A DNA stretch of 64,000 bases, from positions 372,001-436,000 of the forward strand of contig NC_016457.1 of NCBI RefSeq assembly GCF_000226115.1. Reading direction: 5' to 3'. The notes under the pieces were generated by a model. It had not been told where the DNA came from, made no database searches, and worked only from the letters and a program-made list of their open reading frames with translations. The position numbers and the translations under genes are program-made. Shown here piece by piece: positions 34,607 through 46,518 of this stretch (its first letter is position 1; each line of letters starts with the position of its first letter). Source of the DNA: Thermothielavioides terrestris NRRL 8126 (lineage: Eukaryota > Ascomycota > Sordariomycetes > Sordariales > Chaetomiaceae).

Positions 34607-36598
34607 ATGGAGCAGCAGGAGGATACAGCTTCCCCCCTGCTTACGGCGCCAGGACGGACTGCGCCTCTGAAGAAGGAAGCCGAAACATCAGAGCCACAGT
34701 CTCCAGGACTCGAGCCATCTCGGGGAGATCCAATTGCTGCAGAACCCCACCCAACGGCGCATGCTGGATGGAATCAGGGTGTCAGCAGCGGGCTGCGGAC
34801 GTCGTTTGCTGCGTCGAGCAAGGGGATGTCCCGCAAGCCATTGTCGCGACGGGTTTCAGTATCTCCCCCGCAGCCAGATGCCCAGCTGATCGAGGTTGGC
34901 AGCTTAGCCATGCCTCTGGGTGATCCGGGATTTGCGAGACCGAGTCGTGAAAATGGCTGGCAGGACAAATTCCAGCAATGGTGTGTCCGGCTCATGGCTC
35001 TGAACAAAGAGCAGGAAGGAATTAAAGACGCCGGCCTTTTAAGGGAGGCCTGGAATTTGTGGCTGGAGACCCGGGTGACGCTCTCGCGTGCTGCCCGGAC
35101 CTCTGCTATGCAATCAGCAAAGGACATGAATTTGACGTCTGATAAGCTTCAGGAGATGTTCTCCGAGGCCCTGCACGCTGATCCCGGAGCTCCATGGCCT
35201 CGCTCTCCTTCAGAATCCGAGCAGTCGGCGGCGTCTCTCTCGGAGCAGCAGACCTGCGACGGTACGCGGCCAGGTAGCAGCAAAGCGGCATCCCTGGCAA
35301 GCCAGGACACGAACGAATGGAATCTGCCGCCCTCTCAGACTCCTTCCAACTTCGATTTCCAACAAAAGGATCTGCGTGGCTGGGAGGAGAAGTTTGTGTC
35401 TTGGTGCAAGTTGCTGAACCGGCTGAACGCGGGAAAAATCAAGGCCGACTCGAATCAGAGGCGAAGTCTGGTGACGGATGCATATAGGAGATGGATCGAC
35501 ACGATCGACGGGCTGTCGAAGGCGAAAGCTGCCGCTGCCCGGCGAGGAGCGGCCCGTTACGCACGAAAAAACGGTGCGCTGCTCGCGGCAATATTCTCTG
35601 GCACTTCACCTCCCGGGGTTGGGGATATCGAGCCCGCAGAATCTACCCCTCTACCACAGGGGGATTCGCTGACTAGCCCAGCAACCACCACCGCCACCAG
35701 CCCGCCCGAGGATGCCAGCGTTGGCTCCCTTAACACTGCGGTGGCTGAATTCCGCGGGAGATACTTCCCTGGCATCGATTCGGACGAAGTGTTCTGTTAT
35801 ATGTGCGCATCACACGGCCACGACGCCGCCGAGTGCCCAGCGATGACGTGCAGGTTCTGTGGCGATGCCGAACACCGGTCATTTGGCTGCCCGCAGCGCC
35901 AACGATGCACGAAGTGCAGGCAGCTTGGTCACAGCCTACGTTCTTGTCGAGAGAAGCTGGCGCTCCCACCGGACGAAATGGAGTGCGCGTTCTGCGAATC
36001 GCGAGATCATGCAGACGCGGCCTGCCACGAGCTATGGAGGAGTTTTTCGGGTCTCGCCGACAAGGTTCGCAAAGTTCGGTCTCTACCAGTCTACTGCTAT
36101 TGCTGCGGCGGCGAAGGACATTATGGCCCTGCCTGCGGCTTGAACCCGCAAAGAGCGAAGGAAGGCCGGTGGGAGACGTGGAGCCAGACAAATTGTGAGC
36201 GATATCTCGATCCCGCTTCCACCGAGGTGGCGATCGTCTTTAGCTCCTCCCACAACACTTATCCCGCCTCCGAGAGGCCGGACCTTGGCAAAAGCATCGT
36301 CCCGAAGAGACACATTTTCTTCGAGGAGGACGACGATGACGATGAGGCTGAAGAGTTCATTCGGCCTCCCGTGCAAAAGAGCGCACGGGTAGGGAACATC
36401 AACTTTGCTGGCCAGGGTACCGGGGGGAACCGTGGTGAGAGGCGGCCAAGCAGTTTCAACGACAGGAACGGCAGATCTGGACAATATGATACGCAACCCC
36501 CGCTGCCTCCTGGGCCGCCTCCTCCCTTGCCGCCGCCTCCTCACTCCCAGGGACCACGAAGAAATGGTGGTCGGCGAAGAGGCGGGCCAGCCAGGTAG
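34607..36598 (+). CDS. AIR1/AIR2-like protein with five CCHC zinc knuckles
   Basis: Air proteins are the RNA-binding subunits of the TRAMP complex, which oligoadenylates nuclear RNAs for the exosome. From the first ATG (strong context, A at -3, G at +4) the protein has 663 residues. The frame continues upstream to 34301 without ATG, so a 5' exon is probably missing. Five CX2CX4HX4C knuckles lie between 35795 and about 36135: CYMCASHGHDAAEC, CRFCGDAEHRSFGC, CTKCRQLGHSLRSC, CAFCESRDHADAAC and CYCCGGEGHYGPAC. Five is the Air count. The N-terminal half carries two related helical blocks with W-x-x-K-F-x-x-W-C (35000 and 35395 regions). The C-terminus is acidic, then proline-rich, then RGG-like. 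A more general zinc-knuckle RNA-binding role is the alternative. Confidence 0.85.
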   Translation: MEQQEDTASPLLTAPGRTAPLKKEAETSEPQSPGLEPSRGDPIAAEPHPTAHAGWNQGVSSGLRTSFAASSKGMSRKPLSRRVSVSPPQPDAQLIEVGSLAMPLGDPGFARPSRENGWQDKFQQWCVRLMALNKEQEGIKDAGLLREAWNLWLETRVTLSRAARTSAMQSAKDMNLTSDKLQEMFSEALHADPGAPWPRSPSESEQSAASLSEQQTCDGTRPGSSKAASLASQDTNEWNLPPSQTPSNFDFQQKDLRGWEEKFVSWCKLLNRLNAGKIKADSNQRRSLVTDAYRRWIDTIDGLSKAKAAAARRGAARYARKNGALLAAIFSGTSPPGVGDIEPAESTPLPQGDSLTSPATTTATSPPEDASVGSLNTAVAEFRGRYFPGIDSDEVFCYMCASHGHDAAECPAMTCRFCGDAEHRSFGCPQRQRCTKCRQLGHSLRSCREKLALPPDEMECAFCESRDHADAACHELWRSFSGLADKVRKVRSLPVYCYCCGGEGHYGPACGLNPQRAKEGRWETWSQTNCERYLDPASTEVAIVFSSSHNTYPASERPDLGKSIVPKRHIFFEEDDDDDEAEEFIRPPVQKSARVGNINFAGQGTGGNRGERRPSSFNDRNGRSGQYDTQPPLPPGPPPPLPPPPHSQGPRRNGGRRRGGPAR

Positions 36599-38323
36599 TG
36601 AAGCTGGAGGTCGCTCCTCTGCGCGGGTCAGCAAACTCTTGCTCACACCGCCTCCACCCGTACCTCCGCCCGTACAGATGTAACATTTTGATATGTTCAA
36701 ACTGCGTACTTGTACATACATACACGGCAGAGATACGGCGGCGCAAGCCGCCTTACGGGCAGATGCCCACACCAAAGAACATCGTCGAGTGCTCGAAGGC
36801 AAGGGCACCTCTCGCGTCCAATTAAACGGCTCACCTTGGCTGCTGACTAGAACACTCGGAATGCGCCATTTTCATTTGGTCGCTGCTGTTTGCGGCAATG
36901 TTTCATGGCGGGCGGGCTCTCGGCCTGTCAATGGCGGTGAGTGGTGAGGAGAACGGTGAGAGATTTACCCGCCACAGATGGGCTGAGTGGGAAGGTGGTC
37001 GGTTGCTCTGCAATCTGAATGCCGGGAGGCGGGGAAGAAGGCAATGGAAGAGAGAAGTCGACAGCCTGGAACCGAAGCCGACGCGTCCGACTCGCGCCGT
37101 CCTTGGCGTGGTGAGAATCTCGTCCCCATGCCAGGCGGACTGGACAAACGAGGTACACGGTAGGGCGATCGCCCATCGAGCGGCGGGTCGGGGGTTACCA
37201 TTCGAGGCACACATGCAGGCACATGTCGAGGTCGAGCGGACGTCGGCCTGTCGTCTGATTCCCGCAAGCGTCGGGGCGCTTATCCTCTTTATCAGCAGCA
37301 CCGCGCCAGTTTCGCGCGAGACACGCGCGACGTGGGCTGCCAAGACCCTGTCTGCGCGCTGGAGAGGCTGCGTGATTGGCCCTGAGGCGCGGTCTTCGCA
37401 GCCACTCTTCTATCGATAGCGCTTCCCCAGTCCTACCCCGCTGCCCCGCTTCTGCACCTTCCTGCAGATTGTTTCTTGTTTCATGCCCTCCCACTGGATG
37501 GGAGAAGCCGGCCTAGAGACAGCTGCAGCCGGCCGCATTGGTGCCATGCACGAGAATTGCCGTCCGGCCATTCATGTGGCCCGGCGCGGTCCGCCACGTC
37601 GGGCGCGGTCGCGGCGACCTGTCCATTCCCCTGCTGCCCACCGGGCTCAACCCAGTTGTGCTCCTGCATGCCGAAGCTGCGCGATGGCTCCACGACGGAT
37701 TGGGGCAGTGACTCACCCGCCACCACTCGTTTGCAGCGCTCAACGGTCTGGAGAGACGACCGCGGAGGCACTCCCGCCCCGTCGCGAAATCGCGCAAAAG
37801 GGTTGGGGGAGCGGGCAGGGTGGAAGGGGGGAAGAAAATGCGGAGGCTGTCGGGGAGGTAGGACGGAGGTCCGATGTTCTCTCATTGCGTCCGTGGGTGA
37901 TCCAACATATCAGGATATCTCTTGGGATGTTTTTATGTCAATGCCCTCCCCTGATCAAAGCTTTCCCCTCCTCGTCTCCTGATTTCTCCGGCACTCATCC
38001 ATCTCTTCATAGTCCCCGTGGCTCCCTGGCGGCGCCATCAGTGAGTGCTCGTTCAGTGAAGTTGAAATCACCATCTCTTGCTCTCGCTCCCTCGTTCCAG
38101 CTTTTCCCTTTCCTAATCGGTGCCGTCGTATCTGTGTCCGTCCTGCGCCGTTGAATTGTCCCCAGGCCGACGCCTTAGCCACAGAAAGCGCTACGTGCTG
38201 AGGCCGCTGTTGAGCATTTCACCATCAAATCAACAATCTCTATCACTGGTTGGAGCTGGCAGTCTCCTTGTTCGCACGCTTCACGCTTCGACCCGGCTGT
38301 CGGCTTCACGATATGCAAGCGAC
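36599..38323. other. Intergenic, promoter of the F-box gene
   Basis: 1.7 kb with overlapping frames on both strands (for example 36898-37419 and 37483-38154), none with domain, intron or start support. Pyrimidine-rich stretches near 37960-38110 look like a fungal core promoter/5' UTR. The F-box frame is open upstream to 38120, but only from GTG. Confidence 0.45.
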
Positions 38324-40714
38324 ATGGCGACCAACCCACAAGCATTCTACTGCCTGTGGCAGAACGAGAACATCCGCGAGAGGCTCTTCGAGCTCCTGTC
38401 CAAGCAGGACATCTGCGCGGTCAGACTGGCCAACTCGGCCTGTTGCAACCTGGTCACCAAGCGGCTTTTCCTTCGAACCCACTTGACCTTCACGGCGAAC
38501 AGCTTCACGAAGGCTAGCAGGCTGGACGCCCTCTCGCGCATCGGCCACCACATCGAGCACCTGACCTTCTACTTCCCTCATTCCAACGCCACCTTCCTGC
38601 CTCCGCTGATCCACCCGCAGTCAGGGGAAGAGATCTCCTTCATGTATAGCCCGCCCACGTCTGCCAAAGCCGTCCTGACGAGACGGAAGTATGGCAACTC
38701 GGAGTTGGGCGAGATCCTGACCCAGCAATACCCGCCCCTTTTCCACGCCGCTACGCATGTGCCCTCCTTCATTAGCGCAATGGAGCAGATGACCAACATG
38801 CGGCATCTCACCATCAAGACGCCCGGACAGGACCCCAGGGAGCGATATCGCCGGAGCATTGTCGACTACGCGCTGATCAGCTTGCGCATCTCACTGGAGC
38901 GCGCGCCCCTCACGAAGCTATCGAAGCTCTCGCTGTCGGGGGTCCATCCGTCTGCGTTTCAGTACCTCCGCCATGTCCCGGGCATGGGCGCATCTCCGTC
39001 CGCGGCACTGCGCTGGCGCCAGATTCGGAAACTATATATCTCGGCCGAGTCATGGGACTTCTACGGCCCTTCGCCCGGCCTGGACCAGCTCAGGATCATC
39101 GAAGACTACATCCGAGCCTTTGCACCCCAGCTCGACAAGTTCTCCTTCACCTGGCTCGGTCGCAGGGGCCCATGCCCCATTGCCCTGTCCGACGACCCGC
39201 TCTTTGCTCCGCCGCGGAGCAGCAAGAAGCTCTTCAACGAGGTCACCAGCCCCATGTCTCCCCTGCCGCCGCGGCCGTCGCCCAGGATGTTGGCCATGCC
39301 CCGTCTCCGGTCCATGTCGGTGCGCAATGCAACCATGAACGTCCAGCAGCTGCGCGTCCTCGTTGCGAGCCACAAGCACACGGTGCGCGAATTCGATTTC
39401 GAGAACGTGGCGCTCATCCGCGGCGGCAGCTGGGACGAGGCGCTCGCTCCGCTGACGGAGAACGGGAGCAGCGACGCCTGGTCGCGCCATTCCGTGGGTG
39501 CCAGCGATAGCAGGCCCGGCACGGCGCGCTCCAATTCGTCCGGGTCCGCAGTGGTTAGCTCCGTCGACGACGAGCAGCTCCCAGCCTCGTCGGCCGCCGC
39601 CGAGGCGGCGAGCCGGGAGCTGTTTGAAGTCGACTTGGAGGGTATGGTGTTCGGCGGCGCGAACGACGTCGAGGCGTTCGAGGCTGGCGTCGAGGAGTGG
39701 GCGCGCGGCGTTAGTGCTGCCGCGCAGCAGAGCAGCCGGCCCAACTCCTCCGGAGACAAGACAGAAGACGACGGCGGCTTGGCGTCTGATATCGAGGCCG
39801 CGAAACAGGCGAGCCAAGGGTTTACCACCAAGCTGAAGAAGCGGCGCATCCGCAGAAAATCGCGGAAACACAATGGAGAAGAAGCCGTCGAAGAGGAAGG
39901 CCGGCGCAGCAGGGACGACCGGGTGAGCGAGCGCCGCAGCGACACCCACAGTCACCACAGCCATCACAGCCATCACAGCAGGAGTCACCACAAACATTCT
40001 CGCAGCGAAGACACCAGTGACCGGCTCTCTAGCAGGGATTCTCATAGGCGACACGGGCGCCACCGCCGGCACCACTCAGAGGAGATGGTGGAGATCCCGT
40101 TCATGCCCGAAGTCATCGGCACAGATGACGAGGCTTACCAGCCACCGGCGACGCCGCGGCCCAAGATGGACATCAGCGTGCCCATCCTGAACCCGGAGCC
40201 GCTGCCCGTGATGCTGCAACCGACGGTATACGACCCGTCAGCTAGACACGGCCCGCTGACGAGAACGCCGGACGCGTCGCCGTCGTCTGACGACGGGCTC
40301 TCCTCGGCCCAGCGCTCCATCGAAGCCGACCTGCTCGCCGAGGCCGAAGAGGCCGCGGCGCGGGCCTCGGCCCTCAAGCGCGCCAAGGAAGCGGTCATCA
40401 CCAAGCTCTCCCGCGAGTTCTCCAAGCGCAAGGCCGACGGGAGCGACGCGCGCAACAAGGAATCGGCCGCCGCCGCCGCCGTCGCGGCCGGGCTGTCGGC
40501 GCTCAGCTTCGGCATGAACCTGCCCGCGCATCACAACCACCACCACCACCACCACCACCCCCGCGGCCTGAGCTGCGCCTCGTCATCAAGCGTGGCCTAC
40601 CGCCTCCGCGAGGGCTTGTTCGGGCGCAGCATGGCCCATGTTGCCGTCGCGCCCGACCACCGCAGCCTGGAGAGCCAGAGCGCGTTGGTGCCGCTGATAT
40701 TAAGTCGGTCCTAG
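38324..40714 (+). CDS. F-box protein with disordered His-rich C-terminal half
   Basis: F-box proteins bring substrates to SCF ubiquitin ligases through Skp1. Single exon, 796 residues, from the ATG at 38324 (GCGACATGGCG, A at -3). Residues about 8-55 (LWQNENIRERLFELLSKQDI, then a C-x-V-R-L-A-N-S-A-C segment) match the F-box pattern. The next 300 residues have spaced Leu and conserved-looking hydrophobic segments (HIEHLTFYF, MRHLTIKTP, KLSKLSLSG) like a degenerate leucine-rich repeat substrate domain. From about residue 380 the sequence is low complexity: Ser/Arg-rich with HSHHSHHSHHS, acidic and Ala-rich parts, and a run of seven His near the end. Substrate unknown. Confidence 0.85.
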   Translation: MATNPQAFYCLWQNENIRERLFELLSKQDICAVRLANSACCNLVTKRLFLRTHLTFTANSFTKASRLDALSRIGHHIEHLTFYFPHSNATFLPPLIHPQSGEEISFMYSPPTSAKAVLTRRKYGNSELGEILTQQYPPLFHAATHVPSFISAMEQMTNMRHLTIKTPGQDPRERYRRSIVDYALISLRISLERAPLTKLSKLSLSGVHPSAFQYLRHVPGMGASPSAALRWRQIRKLYISAESWDFYGPSPGLDQLRIIEDYIRAFAPQLDKFSFTWLGRRGPCPIALSDDPLFAPPRSSKKLFNEVTSPMSPLPPRPSPRMLAMPRLRSMSVRNATMNVQQLRVLVASHKHTVREFDFENVALIRGGSWDEALAPLTENGSSDAWSRHSVGASDSRPGTARSNSSGSAVVSSVDDEQLPASSAAAEAASRELFEVDLEGMVFGGANDVEAFEAGVEEWARGVSAAAQQSSRPNSSGDKTEDDGGLASDIEAAKQASQGFTTKLKKRRIRRKSRKHNGEEAVEEEGRRSRDDRVSERRSDTHSHHSHHSHHSRSHHKHSRSEDTSDRLSSRDSHRRHGRHRRHHSEEMVEIPFMPEVIGTDDEAYQPPATPRPKMDISVPILNPEPLPVMLQPTVYDPSARHGPLTRTPDASPSSDDGLSSAQRSIEADLLAEAEEAAARASALKRAKEAVITKLSREFSKRKADGSDARNKESAAAAAVAAGLSALSFGMNLPAHHNHHHHHHHPRGLSCASSSSVAYRLREGLFGRSMAHVAVAPDHRSLESQSALVPLILSRS

Positions 40715-42060
40715 GGGGGTTGCGGAGTGTACACGGGGAACCGGTGGAGTTGTGGTACAGGCGTCTTGGTGACATCGGGGGACGTGGGCAAGGGGAGGGG
40801 GGAAATGGGTTTCAGGCTTTACGACTTGTAATGATCCTTTCTTTTGTCCCTCTACGACGCGATGTGATCGCTTTCATTTGTTGAGGGTATGATGATTGAT
40901 GAATCAAACCAGCAAACTTGATGGAACCTTCGCTGATGCTAGCAATGGTCCGAGTGTTGAGGGGTCTCGAGAGTGCGCACATTGCGCTTATGCATGGAGA
41001 ACCGCAAACGGTGGGGTCCGTTCGAGCGACGCAATGTCCCTTCCAGCCAGAGGACGGAATAAAGGTACCTCACTACCGAGGTACCTGAGTTTGATTACTA
41101 AACCAATTGGACCAGGGTGCCACTCTGAAGGCATTTACGCAGGTAGTGGAGGGTTGTGCATTGTGCACAGATCAATCCGTGCCTGGTACTTCCATACTCA
41201 TGGGGCGTCGGTGCGTGCGAGGGCTGTTTTTCAGTACACAGGTAAGCACCTTCAGTGTACTGAGTAATAACGCCGTGAGCTTTCCATGGGTGAGGGGTCG
41301 GCAATTCGACATCGCAGCCCTCAATTGATCCAAAACGGATCCAAGTTGAGTCGGTGGGTCCTACTGCACGGCAGGCCTTGCCGGGTCCGTTCTAGATCTG
41401 TCTTAGCGCCTCGGAGCTGACGAACCGGCCAAGGTTCTCCAAAGGCCTGGAACATATGGGGCTGGCCCGGCTACATCTCCCGCAACCGAACCCACTGATG
41501 TTCTGCTGTTCGTTTGCCGATCAATCCGATCTTCCAGCGCACCGCGAAGCATCAACCTCGACAGAGGCCCAGATTTCGGAGAACTCTGCTGGTTGTCTGT
41601 CGTCCCGGCATTGACACGACAGCAGTGCCGGCGGCGGCAGCGGCGGCGACCGCGGCTTGTGCAATCGGTCCGCTTTGCGATGCAGGCTCCTGGCCCAACG
41701 GCTTCTGAAAGTCGTGCTGCATGCACCGGGCAAGACGAGCACCGCGAGCGCGCAATCTGCGACCACGACGACCTAGTCGCGATCCGTCACTGGCCAGCAG
41801 TCCGTCCGATACGACGGCGACGGCGACGGCTCACGCCCTGTTCTGCTAACTCCTTGCCGCTTCAGCCGATCTAACACGACCGCTGGATAAGGGCTGACGC
41901 GGCAAGAGAGGTTTGCGCCGCCCCTCCCCGGGCCTCCGCGAGGCTCTCTGCCGGCAAGGCCACCATCCGCTTGCTGGACTGTCCCTGGGTTACGCGACAG
42001 GAATATGCGTCGGCCGTGGCGTTTCCGCTCAGACTGTGCCTCGTAGCCTGCTGCACGAAG
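40715..42060. other. Intergenic, 5' region of the SLN1-type kinase
   Basis: 1.35 kb. A palindromic pair AGGTACCT...AGGTACCT lies at about 41064-41086. The kinase frame is open from 41971, but only TTG is available there. No separate gene is supported. Confidence 0.45.
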
Positions 42061-45000
42061 ATGAGGGTTGCCATCCGGGAGCAGCTCGCTGTGGTTGCTA
42101 TACTCACCGTCGGAATCGCTCTCGCCGTTGTCTCGATCCCGACATGGCTCTTCGTCAACAACTTCGTCGCCGGCGTCGAGTCTGACAGCCTCTCCTTGAC
42201 TGCCTCTCTCAAGGCTGCGAGGATCGGGTCCGAGATCAGCCTTATCCAGACGACCTGTCAGACCATCTCGACGCGGCTGTTGCTCCAGGATGCCTTCAAG
42301 AAATTCTACAGCTCCCAGGTCAACAACGTATCTACTGGCGGAGACCCATGGGAGGCAGCGAACGCCGACCTGGCCAGTGCGCTCAGCTCGACCGGCTTCT
42401 CCGGCCTTCTGCAGGCTCGTCTGTACTCCCGCAACACCACGGGCGATCCCAAGGGCCTTCTCAGCATCACCGGCACCGGCGCCACCGATCCTGCGCCCAT
42501 CTTGCTGCCGTACAAGGCCCCCAATGGTTCGCAAGTCTATCTGGGTGATCCCGAATATGGCTTTCCACCGTCGCTCTATCCAAATATCACCTATATTGAC
42601 CTCAACCGGACCCTTGATGGCCTGCCATCCGTCCATGCTTTCTCTGCCAATGTGTTTCCGGGCGTGTCTCTGGGAAACGGGAGCGATTCAGCCGGAGTCT
42701 TGCTCGGCCCCTTGGTGGTCAATTCGACTTTTGCCTTAATCTCCATCACGATTCCTGTGCGTGATATTGTCGAGAACGGCTATACGCTCGGGTACATGAC
42801 GCTCGTCGCCACCGCCCGGACGCTGGTCGACGTGGAGCTCTCTCGCGAGGGCCTGGGCCAGACGGGAATCGTGCTTTTCGTTGGTTCCGTTAACCCATGG
42901 AACCATTTCGGGCCCCCACTTGCCGCAAGCAATGCAACCTGGGTGCCGCCGCTGGAAGAGTTCAAGCAAGAGGAGGTGCGCTTCATCTTCCCGCCTCAGC
43001 CGGCCGATGGCCAGCCGGACCGGCACACCCAACGGAGCTTCGGTTCGGGCCACTTCAGCGAGCCTTTCCAGCTACGCCAATATCCGGCCGTGCTCGACGT
43101 TCTCGGGAAGAAGAACCCCAATCCCAACAACGCCACAAGCATGCTGTCGACAAAAAACGAACAAGGTTATTCCGTGGCGGTAGGCGTCGCGCGGCCGCAG
43201 ACCTCGCTGGTCTCCTGGGCCGTCGTTGTGGAGCAAGACAGGAGCGAGGCCTACGAGCCAATCAAGACGCTGCGGTCCATCCTCCTAGGGTGCGTCTTTG
43301 GAACCCTGGGCCTGGCGCTGCTGCTGATCTTTCCCTTTGCGCACTGGATTGTCATGCCCATCAGGAGGTTAAAAGAGGCCACGGAGAACTCGATTGCTCC
43401 TCCGGGGTACGAGGACGACGAAGACGAGCTTTTCGACGAGGAGAACCCCAGCTCAGGTGGTGGGACGGCGTCGGGAAGGTCGTCGGAGAAGGGGGTGCTG
43501 GCAAAGATGCGCCGGAAGATGCGCCGAAGGCGAAGGGGAAGGCTGCGGCGGCAGGGTACCGCAACCGAGGCGACCCGCCGGCAGTTCAAGATTCCCGCCA
43601 AGGTTGAAGAAGGGAAACGCTACGTGACCGACGAGTTGACGGAGCTCACCCAAACCTTTAACGAGATGACCGATGAGCTGCTGAAACAATACACGTTTCT
43701 GGATGAGAAGGTGGCGGAGCGGACGAGAGAGCTCGAGATCAGCAAAAAGGCGGCGGAGGCCGCCAACGAGAGCAAGACCCTGTTCCTCGCTAATATCTCG
43801 CACGAGCTTAAGACGCCGCTGAACGGTATCATGGGAATGTGTGCGGTGTGCATGGAGGACGACGACATACACCGGATAAAGCAGTCACTGAAGACGGTGT
43901 ACAAGTCGGGCGATCTCTTGCTGCATCTTCTCGAGGACCTGCTCAGCTTCTCCAAGAACCAGATCGGACAGCAAGTCCGTCTCGAGGAACGAGAGTTCCG
44001 CCTGGGCGATATACGCTCGCAGATCCTGGCGATTTTCGACAAGCAAGTCCGGGAGAGCAAGATCAAGTTCGCCGCCAGCTTCATCCCGACTGAGAATCTA
44101 GATTCGAGCCCAAGCCCGGATCGGCAGACGAGCGTGGATACCAAGAGACTCCCTGCGCTCGGACCGCCCGGAGTTGGGAGGCTCAAGGACATGTGCCTCT
44201 GGGGGGATCAGCACAGGATTTTGCAGGTCATCATCAACCTTGTCAGTAACAGCTTGAAGTTCACGCCGGCCGGCGGCAAGATCGACCTCAGAATGCGCTG
44301 CGTCGGCGAGGTTGAACAGCCGAACGATGAGAGCCGGTCGTCGTCCTTCTCGAAGACGGGTTCGAACCGGGCTGGGCGCACCAGGCAGCGGATAGGATCC
44401 GTGTCAACCCCTTCGGCAAGTTCTAAGGGCGGGCATGCGTCGATCTCGCCGGCCAACGGCGGGACCGCCCTGGCCATCAATCCCCTGGACCCGAAAGCCA
44501 CGTCGCACATCTATGTACGGGAGCGGTCGCCGACGCCGCCGCCGCCGAACGCGAAGACTTTCCTGTTCGAGTTCGAGGTGGAGGATACCGGGCCTGGCAT
44601 CCCGGACCATATGCAGCAGAAGATCTTTGAGCCGTTCGTGCAAGGCGACCGTGGGTTGAGCAAGAGATATGGCGGGACGGGCCTCGGCTTGAGCATCTGC
44701 TCTCAGCTAGCTACGCTCATGGGAGGCAGCATCTCCCTTAGGAGCACTCCGGGCGTGGGCACGACCTTCACGATGCAGATTCCGCTCAAATATGTCAAGG
44801 ACCAGTGAGTCGGCAAGCCCATCATTTTTTTTTTTTTTTTTTAACGTTCGGGAAGGCGACTGAGACTTTGGCCTCGTGTAGCACGTCGAGCACGGCATCC
44901 AGCAGTATAAAATCTCGACCGCCCAGCGCAGGCTCAGCCGATGGCGAGGCCATGAGGAACCCTGCCCCGAGGACTTCGGCAGAACTTCAACGCCAACCAA

Positions 45001-45689
45001 GCCCATCTGGGGTTCTGGACCAGCAGCCGCGGCTTGTCGGACTCAGCCAACCCTTCTTCGCTGCAACACCGAATTGCCGGCTCAGCATGGAGGACCAGAT
45101 GGCTGCCATCGACCGGGCCATGGCGGTCAAGGAATCCGGGCAGGGAAGGCTGCGTGTGCTGGTGGCCGACGACAACTCAACCAACATCGAGGTGTTCAGC
45201 AGACTGCTGAAGCTGGAGGATATCTACGACGTCACCGTTGCCAAGGACGGCCAGGAGGCGTACGACCTCGTGAAGGCGAACATGGAGAACAACCAGCACT
45301 TCGACCTGATCTTCATGGACATCCAGATGCCGAATCTGGACGGTCTGCAGTCGACGCGGCTGATCCGCAAGATGGGCTACTCGGCGCCCATCGTGGCCCT
45401 GACGGCCTTCTCGGAAGAGAGCAACGTCAAGGAGTGCATCGCGTCCGGCATGAACGAGTTCCTGAGCAAGCCGATTCGCCGGCGGGCGCTGAAGCAGGTT
45501 CTCGAGAAGTTCGCGGCCATCCCGGAGGAGTCGGAAACCGGGAGCACGAGTCGCAAGACGACGCCCAACAAGACGCCGGTGGGCACCCCGGAGAAAGAGC
45601 CAAAGGACCCCATCGCGGATGGGGCTGTGGTGCCAAAGATTAATGGCGCAGGCCGTCCTGCCCTTCCTGCTGCCGTTGAGACGCAATAA
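42061..45689 (+). CDS. SLN1: SLN1-type hybrid histidine kinase (osmosensor)
   Basis: Sln1-class kinases sit in the plasma membrane and feed the HOG MAP-kinase pathway through a His-Asp phosphorelay. Two exons, 42061-44804 and 44882-45689, give 1183 residues. The 77-bp intron has an 18-T tract and acceptor GTGTAG. I start at the ATG with A at -3 that opens [16 protein letters not shown]1 is at about 9-31 and TM2 at about 407-430, with the extracellular sensor between. A HAMP-like linker and coiled coil follow. H-box SHELKTPL has His581. The N-box [10 protein letters not shown] lies near residue 725, followed by [10 protein letters not shown] and [10 protein letters not shown]. The receiver has ADDN (Asp1011/1012), phospho-acceptor Asp1061 in [11 protein letters not shown], and SKPI. 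Retaining the intron gives an immediate TGA and removes the receiver. Confidence 0.95.
44825..44842 (+). repeat. 18-T homopolymer inside the SLN1 intron
   Basis: An uninterrupted run of 18 T between the donor and the branch/acceptor region. It may act as the polypyrimidine tract and is prone to length change. Confidence 0.85.
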
Positions 45690-46518
45690 CATTGGCAGGG
45701 GTCCTAAGGACCCCTGAGTCGCGGGCCGGCTGGGCCGAGGCCCTTACTGGAAGCAACCCTGATTCGGTTCGCCTTTTTTGTGTACATTCTTCCATCTTGG
45801 TTCCTGTCTTTATCTTGAGCGCGGTTCAGCAAGTAGCGAGCGAGGCGTTTGGGGGCCGGCTTTGTAAAACGGCGTATACGGCGTCTTGGACGGTGGGCCA
45901 ACCGCGACTCGGCGGGATTGAGAACTTGGGTCTGGGCGATGGGAACAAAGCGACGCGGGTTCTAAATGTACTGCAAAAGGTATTTCTCGCGAGTGTCGGG
46001 CCGTATAATGCGGATACTGAGGATACTCGGCCTTGGTTTTCACGCATGGATCGCGCTGCATGTGTTTTCAGGGTTTCTTTACCCCAAGCGCCGTCCTGGG
46101 GATTATTGAGGTTCCGATCGGCGCTCTATTACCGAGGCCACGTCCCGGGCCCCCGCATCCGACATCCGCTCGAAGGCCGGCAAGAGTGGGGACGGCATTG
46201 GGCATGGAGGCGTACTTCCATACTGGCACACAATCTCTTGCCGGACCGAGTAGGTGGATGGACCTTCCGGTAACGGAAAGACGGCGGGCTTCCTGACCTC
46301 ATCACTAGGGATCTTACCTCCCTGGTGATCACCGCACACTCCCCAGGCTCCATCGCCCATCCGCATTGTCTGTCTTGCGGAACCAACTTTGTCTGTTTGC
46401 TCATCTAAGTCATCCATCCTACTCACCCAAGCCCCTCCCTCTCCCAGATCCCAGTCCCAACCTCATCCACCTCAATTCCACAACCCTACCACCACCAACA
46501 ACAAACGAACCCCGCACG
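45690..46518. other. Intergenic, promoter of the CMD-like gene
   Basis: No gene seen. Near the start codon it contains C-rich then A/C-rich stretches (CACCACCAACAACAAACGAA), typical of a fungal 5' UTR. The frame of the next gene is open to 46366 but lacks a better ATG. Confidence 0.45.

Noticed and set aside
37483..38154. 223-residue + frame before the F-box gene
   Set aside because: No conserved segment, and it ends within the likely 5' UTR of the F-box gene.
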